From: Solimonas sp.
GTDB taxonomy: Bacteria > Pseudomonadota > Gammaproteobacteria > Nevskiales > Nevskiaceae
Length of the DNA stretch: 64,000 nucleotides
Reading direction: 5' to 3'
Assembly (NCBI GenBank): GCA_030149365.1
Contig: JASBRP010000014.1
Coordinates: forward strand, 120,778-184,777
The notes below the pieces were generated by a model, which saw nothing but the letters and a program-made list of their open reading frames with translations, ran no database searches and had not been told where the DNA came from. The translations under genes were made by a program, and so were the position numbers. Shown here piece by piece: positions 17,613 through 27,399 of the stretch; the stretch's first letter is position 1, and each line of letters opens with the position of its first letter.

Positions 17613-17739
17613 GCTCCGCGTTTGTAGGAAAAAGCCGGCAGCGGACGAGAGGTCTCTCCGCCACGGCTCCTGCCCTCTAGGATCGGTTCACCCAGCAGGC
17701 ATCAAGACCTGCCGTGATCCGTCCCGGAGGAGAAAGTGC

Positions 17740-19044
17740 ATGGACCTGTGTAGCCCTGCCCGCAAAGCCGCGGGCCTCCTGCTCACGAGTCTTGCCCTGT
17801 GGGCCGCCGCTGCGACCGCCGCGCCGGGAGACCCGCTGGGCCCGCCGACAATTGTCAGCCTGCAGCCGGGGCAGACCGAGCCCAACGACGTGATCGCCAG
17901 CAGCACGGGTGTGCGCGTGTTCTGGACGGCCTATACCCCGGTCGCCGGCTACCAGACCCTGTTCGCCGGTGACGGTACGCGACTGAGCGGCGACCTGGCA
18001 GTTCCCGATACCTACAACGCGAGCCCCGCCACCGCCGCCGACGGCCGCCATGTCGTGGTCCAGCACCGTTCAGACACCGGAAGGACTCGGCTGATAGCAC
18101 GCCGCCATGCCGCGGACGGCAGCCTCTCGGGCCCGGAACTGGAAGTGACCGACCCGGCCCTGGTGGCACGGCCCACCGAGGTAGGGCTGCCCCGGGTGGC
18201 CATGAATGCCGCCGGCGATTTCATCGTGGTCTGGGCGCAGCGCAAATCCGTTGGGGTCGCGGGCCCCACCGCCTGCACCATCGGCTTCGGCCGGCCGCGC
18301 AATTGCCTGGGCCTGTACCAGACTCAAATCCTCGCGCGCCGCTATACCGGCGCAGGCACGGTGGCCGGCGAGATCACCCCGGTCGCCAGCGCCAGCTATC
18401 TCACGGCCATGGCTGCCGACCTGGGCATCGAGGCATTGGGGCCGGAGGTGAATTTTCCCTCCGTAGCACTGGCGGACGACGGCTCTTACGCCGTGGCATG
18501 GACGCAGTACAGCGAGGCAACCAACCTGCTGCGCAACCGGCAGGTGAAGCTGCGCCACTACCCCGCCAGCGGCACGGCGCCCCTCGCACGCACGGTGGAG
18601 GATTCTGGCGCGCACGCCGCCCCCGAGGTGGCGCTGGACGGCCTCGGCAACATCCTGGTGGTCTATCGCAAGCATCCCTTCGGCCAACGCGCGCTGGCCA
18701 GCCTTTGGCTGCGTCGCTACGCCAGCAGCACCAGCAATGCCCTGGGTGCCGCCGTGCGCGTCGATGGCGGCACGCAACTGGAGCAGGCCAGCCTGGCGCG
18801 CATCGCCGTGGGCACGGCAGGCGCCTTCGCCGTGGCTTGGAATGCACCCGATGGCGTGAGGCTGCAGCGCTACGCTGCCGGCGGATTCGCCACGGGAGGC
18901 AACATCGCCGTCAGCGGCGCTGGTAGCTATCACGATTACGTGCGGGTAGCGGCCCATGGCGGACGCTTGGCCGTCGCCTGGAAGCAGTCGCCGGAGCCTT
19001 TCAGCCCAGGCCAGGTGCTGGTGCGCTTCTACGAAGGCCCCTGA
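17740..19044 (+). CDS. Exported protein with beta-propeller-like repeats
   Basis: A 434-residue protein with a signal peptide cleaved near AAATAA (residue 28). It contains at least five copies of a loose repeat, P-x-V-A-x(4)-G-x-(F/Y)-x-V-x-W: PRVAMNAAGDFIVVWAQ, PSVALADDGSYAVAWTQ, PEVALDGLGNILVVYRK, ARIAVGTAGAFAVAWNA and VRVAAHGGRLAVAWKQ. Between repeats are strands rich in R/Y. This spacing fits blades of a beta-propeller. I do not recognise a named family, and no catalytic motif is apparent. It seems monocistronic. Confidence 0.7.
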   Translation: MDLCSPARKAAGLLLTSLALWAAAATAAPGDPLGPPTIVSLQPGQTEPNDVIASSTGVRVFWTAYTPVAGYQTLFAGDGTRLSGDLAVPDTYNASPATAADGRHVVVQHRSDTGRTRLIARRHAADGSLSGPELEVTDPALVARPTEVGLPRVAMNAAGDFIVVWAQRKSVGVAGPTACTIGFGRPRNCLGLYQTQILARRYTGAGTVAGEITPVASASYLTAMAADLGIEALGPEVNFPSVALADDGSYAVAWTQYSEATNLLRNRQVKLRHYPASGTAPLARTVEDSGAHAAPEVALDGLGNILVVYRKHPFGQRALASLWLRRYASSTSNALGAAVRVDGGTQLEQASLARIAVGTAGAFAVAWNAPDGVRLQRYAAGGFATGGNIAVSGAGSYHDYVRVAAHGGRLAVAWKQSPEPFSPGQVLVRFYEGP

Positions 19045-19056
19045 TAGGTCCCGACA

Positions 19057-19956
19057 TCAGGGGGCTGACGCCACCTGCAGGCGCCGGTACTGGCTGCGCT
19101 TGATGCTGACGTATTCCTCGCGCGTGCCCTCTTCCTTGAGCTGGCGCGGGTACTGCTCCACCGCGTCCAGCCAGCGCTGCAGGCTGCGCTCGAAACGCTG
19201 GCTTTCCGGCGTGGCCTGTTCCGCCAGGTGCGATTCCAGCGCCAGGTAGTAGCGCATGGCATTGCGCTCGATGCCGCCGCGCATGCCGCCGATGTAGCCC
19301 TCGCCCTGCGGCGTGAAGCCCACCTTGTTGCGGCCCTTGGTGCTGAGATACGCCTGCGTCGCCATGCGCGAGGTGAAGCTGGGCACGTAGGAGTACGAGA
19401 AATGCAGGAAGGTCTTGCCCTCGTCCGCGGGCACCGCCTCCACCAGGATGCGGTAGTCGCGCGTACCCACCGGGCCCTTGTCCGCCTCCAGGCGCAGCTG
19501 CAGGAAGCCGTCATCGGCCTGCAGGCGGCGGAATTCGAACTCGGCGTAGTACGGCGCCTCGGCCGAGGCATCCAGGCGCGTGCCCAGGCTCATGCCCAGC
19601 TTCGGCGTCGCGCCGTCGCCGACTACGCGGCAACCGGCGACATTGGGATGAACCATCATTGCCTCGCACCAGTTCTCGGGACTGGCCAGGGCCGCACTCA
19701 CCTGCGGCAGCGGCTTGCTGATCACGGCATGTATTTCGCCCTTCAGGGCGCCACCGGACTCTGCAGATTGCAGGATGATCGGCCGCTTGAAAGGGCTGTC
19801 ACGCAGGCGCTCGGTACTGGCCTGGTAGGTGGTCACCAGCGCCGATTTCGCGCTGTCCGCGGGCGCTGCCGCGGTGGCTGTGCCCCAGGCGGCGCTCAGC
19901 AGCCAGAAGGACGTAAATGCGAGGGACCGGATTCTGTTTGGGGATTGCATGCTCAT
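19057..19956 (-). CDS. Exported protein, possibly START/SRPBCC-like
   Basis: A 299-residue protein with a signal peptide ending near TATAAA. The region EIHAVISKPLPQVSAALASPENWCEAM resembles the opening strand and helix of START/polyketide-cyclase-like folds, where a helix-grip domain binds a lipid. The fold call is weak. Start is 19956 or 19950 (ATG-AGC-ATG), neither with a strong ribosome site. It is convergent with the propeller-like gene, 12 nt apart. Function unknown. Confidence 0.65.
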   Translation of the reverse strand: MSMQSPNRIRSLAFTSFWLLSAAWGTATAAAPADSAKSALVTTYQASTERLRDSPFKRPIILQSAESGGALKGEIHAVISKPLPQVSAALASPENWCEAMMVHPNVAGCRVVGDGATPKLGMSLGTRLDASAEAPYYAEFEFRRLQADDGFLQLRLEADKGPVGTRDYRILVEAVPADEGKTFLHFSYSYVPSFTSRMATQAYLSTKGRNKVGFTPQGEGYIGGMRGGIERNAMRYYLALESHLAEQATPESQRFERSLQRWLDAVEQYPRQLKEEGTREEYVSIKRSQYRRLQVASAP

Positions 19957-20064
19957 TCTGACCGAGCCTCGATGATGGAGGTTCGCAGGCTTCATGCTCC
20001 TGCAACAACATGAACGTCGCATGAAGCGTGCCGCCGTCCCCACGGCGGCACGTGGCAGGTCAGC

Positions 20065-20526
20065 TTAGCTTTTTCCGGCTGTCTTGCCAGCGGCTTTCGC
20101 CACCGTTTTCTTCGCGGGAGCCCTCTTGGCCGCTGCCTTTTTCACGGCAGGCTTCCTGGCTGCCGGCTTGCTGGCCGCGGCCTTCTTCGCAGCCGCCTTC
20201 TTCTTCGGCGCCGGAGCCGCCTCGTCCTCGTTCTCTTCCATCACGCGTTTGATGTGCTGCGCGTCTTCCAGGTTCTCGATCTGGTCGGAGACCAGGTCGC
20301 CGATCTGCTGGTTGATGCGGCGGATCGCGTCATAGACCATGGTGGCGGCCTGGCGGTTGCGCTCGCGCAGTGCCAGCTTGTCCTCGCTCAGCACGCCGGC
20401 GCGCTCCAGCAGCTCGAAAGGCAGGTCGGCGATCTGCTGGTGGATCTGGCCGATGGAGCTGACGGCGCGGTCGATGGCCTGCTGCAGGGAGTCCTTCAGC
20501 AGCTCGAGTTTCTGCAACTTGCTCAT
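20065..20526 (-). CDS. Helical protein with histone-H1-like Lys/Ala/Pro tail
   Basis: A 153-residue protein in two parts. Residues 1-100 are predicted helical and may form coiled coils (LQKLELLKDSLQQAIDRAV, then MVYDAIRRINQQIGDLVSDQIE). Residues 101-153 are a low-complexity tail of AAKK, KPAA and KKAAA units, like the DNA-binding tails of AlgP, PhaF or H1-like bacterial proteins. The N-terminal part is not a clear phasin. It could bridge DNA and another surface. It lies divergent from the FabR-like repressor gene, across a 215-bp gap. Confidence 0.75.
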   Translation of the reverse strand: MSKLQKLELLKDSLQQAIDRAVSSIGQIHQQIADLPFELLERAGVLSEDKLALRERNRQAATMVYDAIRRINQQIGDLVSDQIENLEDAQHIKRVMEENEDEAAPAPKKKAAAKKAAASKPAARKPAVKKAAAKRAPAKKTVAKAAGKTAGKS

Positions 20527-20705
20527 GCTTGTTCCTGTGGCGTCGCAATATCGGGGCTTGTAGGGTGGACTGTACCCGAGCCCCGTGACGGATGACGATG
20601 GGCGGGGAGACCACCCCCGCGTCCCCAGGGCCAAGGCCCACGCCCGTACACCGAAACCCGGGATTTCGCCACACCCGTGGCCCAAGGCGTTGATTTGACT
20701 GCTGT

Positions 20706-20726
20706 GCTAACGTAGCCAGTGTTAGC
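20706..20726. promoter_or_regulatory. Putative autoregulatory operator of the FabR-like gene
   Basis: Inverted repeat GCTAAC, 9-nt spacer, GTTAGC, ending 14 nt before the regulator's ATG. The half-site differs from published FabR/DesT operators but the size and position suit a TetR dimer. Confidence 0.45.
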
Positions 20727-20740
20727 CGAACCTGCAGTCG

Positions 20741-21418
20741 ATGACCACCCGTACTCCCCGCTCCCGTGCCGGCGCCGAAGACAGCGCGCTGGTGACCCGC
20801 TCCGAGCGCAAGCAGCGCACGCGCGGCGCCCTGCTCGACGCTGCCCTGCAGCTCATGAGCGAGGGTCGCAGTTTCACCAGCCTCGGCCTGCGCGAGATCA
20901 CGCGCGAAGCCGGCGTGGTGCCTACCTCGTTCTATCGCCACTTCCGCGACATGGACGAGTTGGGCCTGGCCCTGGTGGAGGAAAGCGGCCTGACGCTGCG
21001 CCGGATGCTGCGCGAGGCGCGCAAGCAGGGCCGCCCCGATACGGACATGGTCCGGCGCTCGGTGGAGGTCTACAAGGAATACGTCGAGGCCAACCGCCTG
21101 CAGTTCTTCTTCATCTCCGGCGAACGCCATGGCGGCTCGCCGGTGATCCGCCGCGCGGTGCGCAACGAGGCGACGCACTTCATCAATGAGATGGCCGAAG
21201 ACATCCGCCAGCTCAATATCGCGCCGCGCCTGTCCTTTGCCTCGCTGCAGATGATCTGCAACCTGATCGTCTCGACGATGATGCAGGCCGCCACCGACAT
21301 CCTCGACCTGCCGGCCAACCAGCCCCAGGCGCACCGCGAGTTGACCGACTTCCTGGTCAAGCAGCTGCGCGTGATCTTCCTGGGCGCCATGCAGTGGAAG
21401 GAAAAGCCACTGGACTGA
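20741..21418 (+). CDS. fabR: FabR/DesT-like TetR repressor of unsaturated fatty acid genes
   Basis: A 225-residue TetR protein. The segment RSFTSLGLREITREAGVVPTSFYRHFRDMDELG through LVEESGLTLRRMLREAR is nearly the E. coli FabR helix-turn-helix and following helices, and the C-terminal half aligns in length. FabR represses unsaturated fatty acid synthesis genes in response to the saturated/unsaturated acyl-CoA or acyl-ACP ratio. DesT of Pseudomonas, controlling an acyl-CoA desaturase, is equally close by eye. No desaturase gene is adjacent, so the targets lie elsewhere. Confidence 0.8.
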   Translation: MTTRTPRSRAGAEDSALVTRSERKQRTRGALLDAALQLMSEGRSFTSLGLREITREAGVVPTSFYRHFRDMDELGLALVEESGLTLRRMLREARKQGRPDTDMVRRSVEVYKEYVEANRLQFFFISGERHGGSPVIRRAVRNEATHFINEMAEDIRQLNIAPRLSFASLQMICNLIVSTMMQAATDILDLPANQPQAHRELTDFLVKQLRVIFLGAMQWKEKPLD

Positions 21419-21451
21419 GCCTGCCCCTCTCCCGCCGGGGACAGGACAAGC

Positions 21452-22618
21452 TCAGGCGCTCTTCGGCGCCAGCACCCGCAACATCACGTTGGCCCCCAGG
21501 GCACAGCAGGCCAGCACGGCCGCCATCGGCAGGGCCGTGCCGTCATGCCAGGAGCCCGCGACGGCTGCCGACAGCGCGGCAGCCCCGTACTGCACCATGC
21601 CCAGCGCCGCAGCCGCCGTGCCGGCGTTGTTCTCGAACGGCGCCATTGCCAGTGCGGTGGAGTTGGGGAACACCAGACCCATCGAGGCGATGCACAGGAA
21701 CAGGGGCACCAGGATCGCCGGCAGCCCGCCGCGACCGATCAGCACCACCGCCAGCAGCGCGAGCCCCGCCACGGCGTGCGTCAGCAGCGCGCCGCGCAAC
21801 ACCTGCTCCAGGGAGAAATGGTCGAGCAGGCGGCCGTTGAGCTGCGTGGCGGCGATCAGGCCGAAGGCATTGGCGCCGAACAGCCAGCCGAAGTGTTCCG
21901 CCGGCACCTTGAACAACTCGATGAAGACGAAGGGCGCCGCGGCGATGTAGGCGAACATGCCGGCCTGCGCCAGCGCCCCGCCCAGCGCGTTGGACAGGAA
22001 TATCCGGTTCGAAAACACGCTGCCATAGCCCCCACGAGGCCCGCCGCGGGGCTTGCGGGTTTCCGGCAGCATGCGCCAGGTCGCCAGCAGCGTGCCCATG
22101 GCGAACAGCATCAGTGCGGCGAAGATCCAGCGCCAGCCGAACCCTACGAGAATCCATCCGCCCAGCAGCGGCGCCAGGATCGGCGCCAGGCCCATCACCA
22201 ACATCAGCAGCGCGAACACCTTGGCCGCGGCCTTGGGCTCGAACAGGTCACGCACCACCGCGCGCGACACCACGATGGCGCTGCCGCCTCCCAGGGCCTG
22301 CAGTGCGCGGAAGCCCATCAGCGCCTCGATCCGCCAAGCCAGGGCACAGCCCAGCGACGCCAGGATATAGAGCGCCAGTCCGGCATACAGCGGCCGCTTG
22401 CGGCCATAGCGATCGATCAGCGGACCATAGAGCAGCTGCCCCAGCACCAGCCCCGCAAAGTAGGCCGACAGCGTGAACTGCGCCTCCCCCTGCGAGGCTG
22501 CGAGTTCCTTGGCCAGCGTCGGCAGGGCCGGCAGGTACATGTCGATCGACATCGGGCCGATCGCGATGGCGATGCCCAGGACCAGGATCAGTCGTCGGTG
22601 CTGCGTGGTGAGCGGCAT
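21452..22618 (-). CDS. Bcr/CflA family MFS drug exporter
   Basis: A 388-residue, 12-helix major facilitator. MSIDMYLPALPTLAKEL is the Bcr/CflA signature in helix 1, and DRYGRKRPLY is the loop 2-3 motif of MFS exporters. Relatives export bicyclomycin, chloramphenicol or sulfonamides by proton antiport, but native substrates vary. It starts 8 nt after the YgiD-like dioxygenase gene, so the two form an operon; an exporter for an aromatic or quinone-like compound is one reading. Confidence 0.9.
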   Translation of the reverse strand: MPLTTQHRRLILVLGIAIAIGPMSIDMYLPALPTLAKELAASQGEAQFTLSAYFAGLVLGQLLYGPLIDRYGRKRPLYAGLALYILASLGCALAWRIEALMGFRALQALGGGSAIVVSRAVVRDLFEPKAAAKVFALLMLVMGLAPILAPLLGGWILVGFGWRWIFAALMLFAMGTLLATWRMLPETRKPRGGPRGGYGSVFSNRIFLSNALGGALAQAGMFAYIAAAPFVFIELFKVPAEHFGWLFGANAFGLIAATQLNGRLLDHFSLEQVLRGALLTHAVAGLALLAVVLIGRGGLPAILVPLFLCIASMGLVFPNSTALAMAPFENNAGTAAAALGMVQYGAAALSAAVAGSWHDGTALPMAAVLACCALGANVMLRVLAPKSA

Positions 22619-22626
22619 GAAAGGCT

Positions 22627-23430
22627 TCAGGCCATGGCCGTGGCCATGGCGGGTTCGGTGAATTGGTAGACATCCATCGCCAGCACCTCGTGGGTGACGC
22701 CGCCAAAGCGGCGGTCGGCGACGGAGCCCTCGCCCGCCGCGCCCAGCGCGACGAACAGCGGCAGCAGGTGTTCTTCCGTGGGATGCGCGCGGGCCGCCTG
22801 CGGAGCGCGGCGACGGTAATCGAGCAGGGCCTCGATGTCACCTTCGGCGAGGCGTTCGGCGAACCAGTGCTGGAACTCGGCGACGTAGGGCGCGACCTCG
22901 CCGCTCTCCTCGAAGCGCACTTCGTGCAGGTTGTGCGTCAGGCTGCCGGAGCCCAGCACCAGCACGTCCTCCGCGCGCAGCGCCTGCAGGGCGCGGCCCA
23001 GCCGGTAGTGATGCTCCGGGCCCAGGCGCGGCTGCAGCGCCAAGGGCACCACCGGCACATCGGCCTGCGGATAGAACTCGCGCAGCGGCACCCAGACGCC
23101 ATGGTCCAGGCCGCGCTCCACGCCGTGCACCTCGAAGCCCGCAGCCGCCAGCAGTTCCGCCGCCCGGCGCGCCACGGCGGGCTCGCCCGGTGCCGGGTAC
23201 TGGATCTGGAACAGCGGATCGGGAAAGCCGCCGAAGTCGTGGATGGTCTCCGGCTGCGGCGCGGCGCCCACTGCCGGGGCACTGGTCAGCCAGTGGGCGG
23301 AGGCCACCACCACCGCTCGCGGGCGCGGCAACCCGGCCGACAGCCCACGCCAGGCCGCGCCGGTGTCGCCGCCGCCCAGCGCCAGCATCGGCGAACCGTG
23401 GGAAACGAAAACAGCGGGCAGGCGGGCCAT
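22627..23430 (-). CDS. ygiD: YgiD-like class III extradiol dioxygenase (DODA family)
   Basis: A 267-residue LigB-type protein. VSHGSPM near residue 9 and SAHWLTS near 45 are the metal-binding His motifs of the 4,5-DOPA-extradiol dioxygenase/YgiD family; GLDHGVW and GSGSLTHNL match the conserved core and further His ligands. Members are small zinc or iron enzymes; YgiD cleaves DOPA in vitro. Length is typical (about 260). Cotranscribed with a Bcr/CflA exporter. Confidence 0.88.
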   Translation of the reverse strand: MARLPAVFVSHGSPMLALGGGDTGAAWRGLSAGLPRPRAVVVASAHWLTSAPAVGAAPQPETIHDFGGFPDPLFQIQYPAPGEPAVARRAAELLAAAGFEVHGVERGLDHGVWVPLREFYPQADVPVVPLALQPRLGPEHHYRLGRALQALRAEDVLVLGSGSLTHNLHEVRFEESGEVAPYVAEFQHWFAERLAEGDIEALLDYRRRAPQAARAHPTEEHLLPLFVALGAAGEGSVADRRFGGVTHEVLAMDVYQFTEPAMATAMA

Positions 23431-23586
23431 GGCGGACTCCGGTCTCGTGAGGGGGCGCCAGCATGCGCCCCACCGCCTGCGCGATGAATCCCCGTTTGTT
23501 GAATAGAGATTTCAGACTATTTGAAGGATCGCCCTGACTCGCCCTCGCCCATCTGCGGTATCTTGCGGGAAACAAGGGGAATTTCG

Positions 23587-24789
23587 ATGGGCGCCGAGCG
23601 GCATCGCCGCAGCCTTGCAGCAGGGGAAATGCTGTTCCGGGAGGGCGATGGCGGCCACGAGGCTTACGTCATTGAGGCCGGCTGCGTGGAGATCTTCACC
23701 GGTGCCTTCGAAACCCGCCGCAGCATCGCGCGCCTGGGCGCGGACGAGATCTTCGGCGAAATGACCCTGCTGGGCGGCCACACCCGCCTGGCCTCCGCCG
23801 TGGCGACGGAAGCCACCTCGCTGATCGTCATCAGCCACGAATACCTGGAAGAGCGCGTGCTGGCGGCCGATCCGCTGCTGCGCCACCTGCTGCGTGTGGT
23901 GATCGCCCGTACTCGCGACAACGTGCTGCGCCTGGGCCAGAACACCAGCGAGCCGGGCGCCGGTGTCTCCGGCACCGCCCATGCGGCGGCCGACCGCCAG
24001 GCGGCCCTGCAGCACCTGCGCCTGGAACAGGCCATGGCCACGGCCCTGGAGCAGAAGGAATTCCAGTTGCACCTGCAGCCCATCGTGCGGCTCGGCGACA
24101 GCCGCCCGGCCGGCTTCGAGGCCCTGATCCGCTGGATTCGCCCCGATGGCAGCCGGGTGTCGCCCGGCGAGTTCATCCCGGTGGCCGAGCAGAGCGAGCT
24201 GATCTACGTGCTGGGTCACTGGATCATCCGCGAGTCCTGCCGCTGCCTGGCCGAGCTGGACCGGCTCGTGCCCGGCGCCGCCCCGTTCCTGAGCCTGAAC
24301 CTGTCCCTGCGCCAGTTCGACGACCCCGACCTGTTCCCGGTATTGGAAGCCGCCCTGGCCGACAGCGGCCTGGACCCGCGGCGGCTGCGCCTGGAAATCA
24401 CCGAATCCATGATCGCCCGCGATGCCGACGCCACCCTGAAGCTGCTGCAGCGCTGCAAGGCCCTGGGCGCCAAGCTGTCGGTGGACGACTTCGGCACCGG
24501 CTACAGCTCCCTGTCCTACCTGCAGCGCCTGCCGGTGGACTGCCTGAAGCTGGACCGCAGCTTCATCAGCGATCTGGAGACCAGCCCTGCCGCCACCCGC
24601 ATCGTTGGAGCCGTGGCCCGCCTGGCCCACGAGCTAGGCATGGAAACCGTGGCGGAAGGCATCGAAACCCCCGGCCAGGCGGCCCTCTGCCGCGAGCTGG
24701 GGGTGGACTATGGCCAGGGCTTCCACTGGTCCCCGGCAGTACCCCTGGAACGGGCGGCGCAGGTCCTGTCCCCCAGCCAGGCCGCCTGA
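23587..24789 (+). CDS. Cyclic-nucleotide-binding-domain/EAL phosphodiesterase
   Basis: A 400-residue cytoplasmic protein. Residues 5-110 form a cNMP-binding-type beta roll (LFREGDGGHEAYVIEAGCVEI, IFGEMTLLGG). Residues 145-395 form an EAL domain with all usual catalytic motifs: EALIRW (E178), NLSLRQ, LEITES, DDFGTGYSS (D300, D301), KLDRSF, AEGIET and GQGF. It should hydrolyse cyclic-di-GMP, perhaps controlled by a bound nucleotide. No GGDEF domain is present. ATG 23587 is chosen because AAGGGG precedes it. It stands where thrS commonly precedes infC in gammaproteobacteria. Confidence 0.92.
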   Translation: MGAERHRRSLAAGEMLFREGDGGHEAYVIEAGCVEIFTGAFETRRSIARLGADEIFGEMTLLGGHTRLASAVATEATSLIVISHEYLEERVLAADPLLRHLLRVVIARTRDNVLRLGQNTSEPGAGVSGTAHAAADRQAALQHLRLEQAMATALEQKEFQLHLQPIVRLGDSRPAGFEALIRWIRPDGSRVSPGEFIPVAEQSELIYVLGHWIIRESCRCLAELDRLVPGAAPFLSLNLSLRQFDDPDLFPVLEAALADSGLDPRRLRLEITESMIARDADATLKLLQRCKALGAKLSVDDFGTGYSSLSYLQRLPVDCLKLDRSFISDLETSPAATRIVGAVARLAHELGMETVAEGIETPGQAALCRELGVDYGQGFHWSPAVPLERAAQVLSPSQAA

Positions 24790-24921
24790 GGCGCTTCCAT
24801 GCCCCGCCCTGGAGTACGGAATCGTTTGATTCACCTTGAGATTCGCCCCCAGCGCTGGTAGGATGCGCGCCCTCATGCTCCGCCTGTGCGGGGCTATTCG
24901 GCTTGACGCGGGAGATGAACC

Positions 24922-25443
24922 ATCGCAGCAGAACGTGAAGACCGGCGCAACGGCCAGATCAATGTACCCCGCGTACGCGTGATCGCGGCAGACGGCGAAC
25001 AGGTCGGCATCATGCTTACCCGCGACGCCATCGCCAAGGCCGAAGCGGATGGCCTGGACCTGGTGGAAGTGTCGCCCAATGCGGAGCCGCCGGTCTGCAA
25101 GATCATGGATTACGGCAAGTACCTTTATGCAAAGGACAAGGCCGCCCATGCTGCGAAGCGCAAGCAGAAGCAGATCCAGGTCAAGGAAGTGAAGTTCCGG
25201 CCGGCCACCGAGGAAGGCGACTACCAGACCAAGCTGCGCAACATCACGCGCTTCCTGGAAGAAGGCGACAAGGTGAAGGTGACGATCCGCTTCCGTGGGC
25301 GCGAAATGGCCCACTCCGAGCTGGGCATGGAAGTCATGAACCGTCTGAAGACGGAGCTGGATGCGCTGGCCCTGGTCGAGCAGCATCCGAAGATGGAAGG
25401 CCGCCAGTCGGTCATGGTGATCGCTCCGCGCAAGCGGATCTGA
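24922..25443 (+). CDS. infC: Translation initiation factor IF-3, ATC start
   Basis: 173 residues with the IF-3 core [42 protein letters not shown] and the [15 protein letters not shown] end. IF-3 binds the 30S subunit, checks initiator tRNA/start codon pairing and blocks early 50S joining. An in-frame TGA lies two codons upstream, and no ATG/GTG/TTG is available before the conserved N-terminus. The ATC at 24922, preceded by GGGAGA, is therefore the start. Non-standard AUU/AUC starts are the known basis of IF-3 autoregulation. It heads the infC-rpmI-rplT set. Confidence 0.95.
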   Translation: MAAEREDRRNGQINVPRVRVIAADGEQVGIMLTRDAIAKAEADGLDLVEVSPNAEPPVCKIMDYGKYLYAKDKAAHAAKRKQKQIQVKEVKFRPATEEGDYQTKLRNITRFLEEGDKVKVTIRFRGREMAHSELGMEVMNRLKTELDALALVEQHPKMEGRQSVMVIAPRKRI

Positions 25444-25461
25444 GCCACACAGTTTTTACGG

Positions 25462-25516
25462 CCTTGCACCCCGGTGCAGGGCTGGAAAAAGAGAAGCCCT
25501 GCCGGCCTCCGGCAGG
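25462..25516 (+). promoter_or_regulatory. Structured leader between infC and rpmI (possible L20 control site)
   Basis: Two stable hairpins lie in the 135-nt infC-rpmI gap: an 8-bp stem with a CCCG loop at 25462-25481, and CCTGCCGG/CCGGCAGG at 25498-25516. In E. coli, L20 represses rpmI-rplT by binding structures here. I cannot confirm the pseudoknot or 23S-like binding site. Confidence 0.4.
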
Positions 25517-25578
25517 CCCGGTCAGCTCCCCAGGGCGGGGATGTGAAACCGGCAATCGAAAGCTTTAAGGAGTAAGAA

Positions 25579-25776
25579 ATGCCCAAGATGAAAACCATCA
25601 AGAGCGCCGCGAAGCGCTTTGCCAAGACTGGCAAAGGCGGCTTCAAGCGCGGTCACTCGCACAAGCGCCATATCCTGACCAAGAAGTCCGGCAAGCGGAT
25701 CCGCCAGCTGCGCGGTGAAGCCCAGGTGCACAGCTCAGACGTGCGTGAAGTTGCGCACATGCTGCCCTACGCCTAA
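25579..25776 (+). CDS. rpmI: 50S ribosomal protein L35
   Basis: 65 residues, fully typical of bL35: [33 protein letters not shown] and the C-terminal HMLPYA. It is highly basic and is preceded by AAGGAG. It lies between infC and rplT in the usual order, 11 nt before rplT. Confidence 0.97.
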   Translation: MPKMKTIKSAAKRFAKTGKGGFKRGHSHKRHILTKKSGKRIRQLRGEAQVHSSDVREVAHMLPYA

Positions 25777-25787
25777 GGAGAACTGAT

Positions 25788-26147
25788 ATGGCACGCGTCA
25801 AACGTGGTGTTACCGCTCGCGCAAAGCACAAGAAGGTCCTGAAGAAGGCCAAGGGTTATTACGGCGCAAAATCGCGCACGTATCGCTCGGCCAAGCAGCA
25901 GGTCATCAAGTCCGGCCAGTACGCCTTCCGCGATCGTCGCGTGAAGAAGCGCGAGTTCCGCGCCCTCTGGATCATCCGTATCGGTGCCGCCTCCCAGGAA
26001 CTGGGTCTGGCCTACAGCCGATTTATCAACGGGCTCGCCAAGGCTGGCGTCGCCCTGGATCGCAAGGTTCTCGCTGACCTCGCCATGCACGACAAGCCGG
26101 CTTTCGCCAAGCTCGTCGAGCAGGCCAAGGCCCAGCTCGCCGCTTAA
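25788..26147 (+). CDS. rplT: 50S ribosomal protein L20
   Basis: 119 residues, typical of bL20: [35 protein letters not shown] and the C-terminal [23 protein letters not shown] split by normal spacing. L20 is an early 23S-binding assembly protein and, in known systems, represses its own operon through the leader. AAGGAGA precedes the ATG. A strong terminator follows 29 nt after the stop. Confidence 0.97.
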   Translation: MARVKRGVTARAKHKKVLKKAKGYYGAKSRTYRSAKQQVIKSGQYAFRDRRVKKREFRALWIIRIGAASQELGLAYSRFINGLAKAGVALDRKVLADLAMHDKPAFAKLVEQAKAQLAA

Positions 26148-26176
26148 TCGCAGCGAACCGTCGTAGATCCGAATTA

Positions 26177-26207
26177 GGGGGACGGCACACAGCCGTTCCC
26201 CTTTTTT
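26177..26207 (+). terminator. Rho-independent terminator after rplT
   Basis: Ten-bp stem GGGGGACGGC / GCCGTTCCCC (one G-U pair), loop ACACA, then six T. It separates infC-rpmI-rplT from pheS, which therefore needs its own promoter or regulated read-through. Confidence 0.9.
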
Positions 26208-26267
26208 GTTTGTTTTCTGGAAACTGAAGGATTCTGTGGGCCGTTCACACCGAGTAGCGCCGCGTAG

Positions 26268-27395
<1,128 letters not shown>

Positions 27396-27399
27396 CAAA

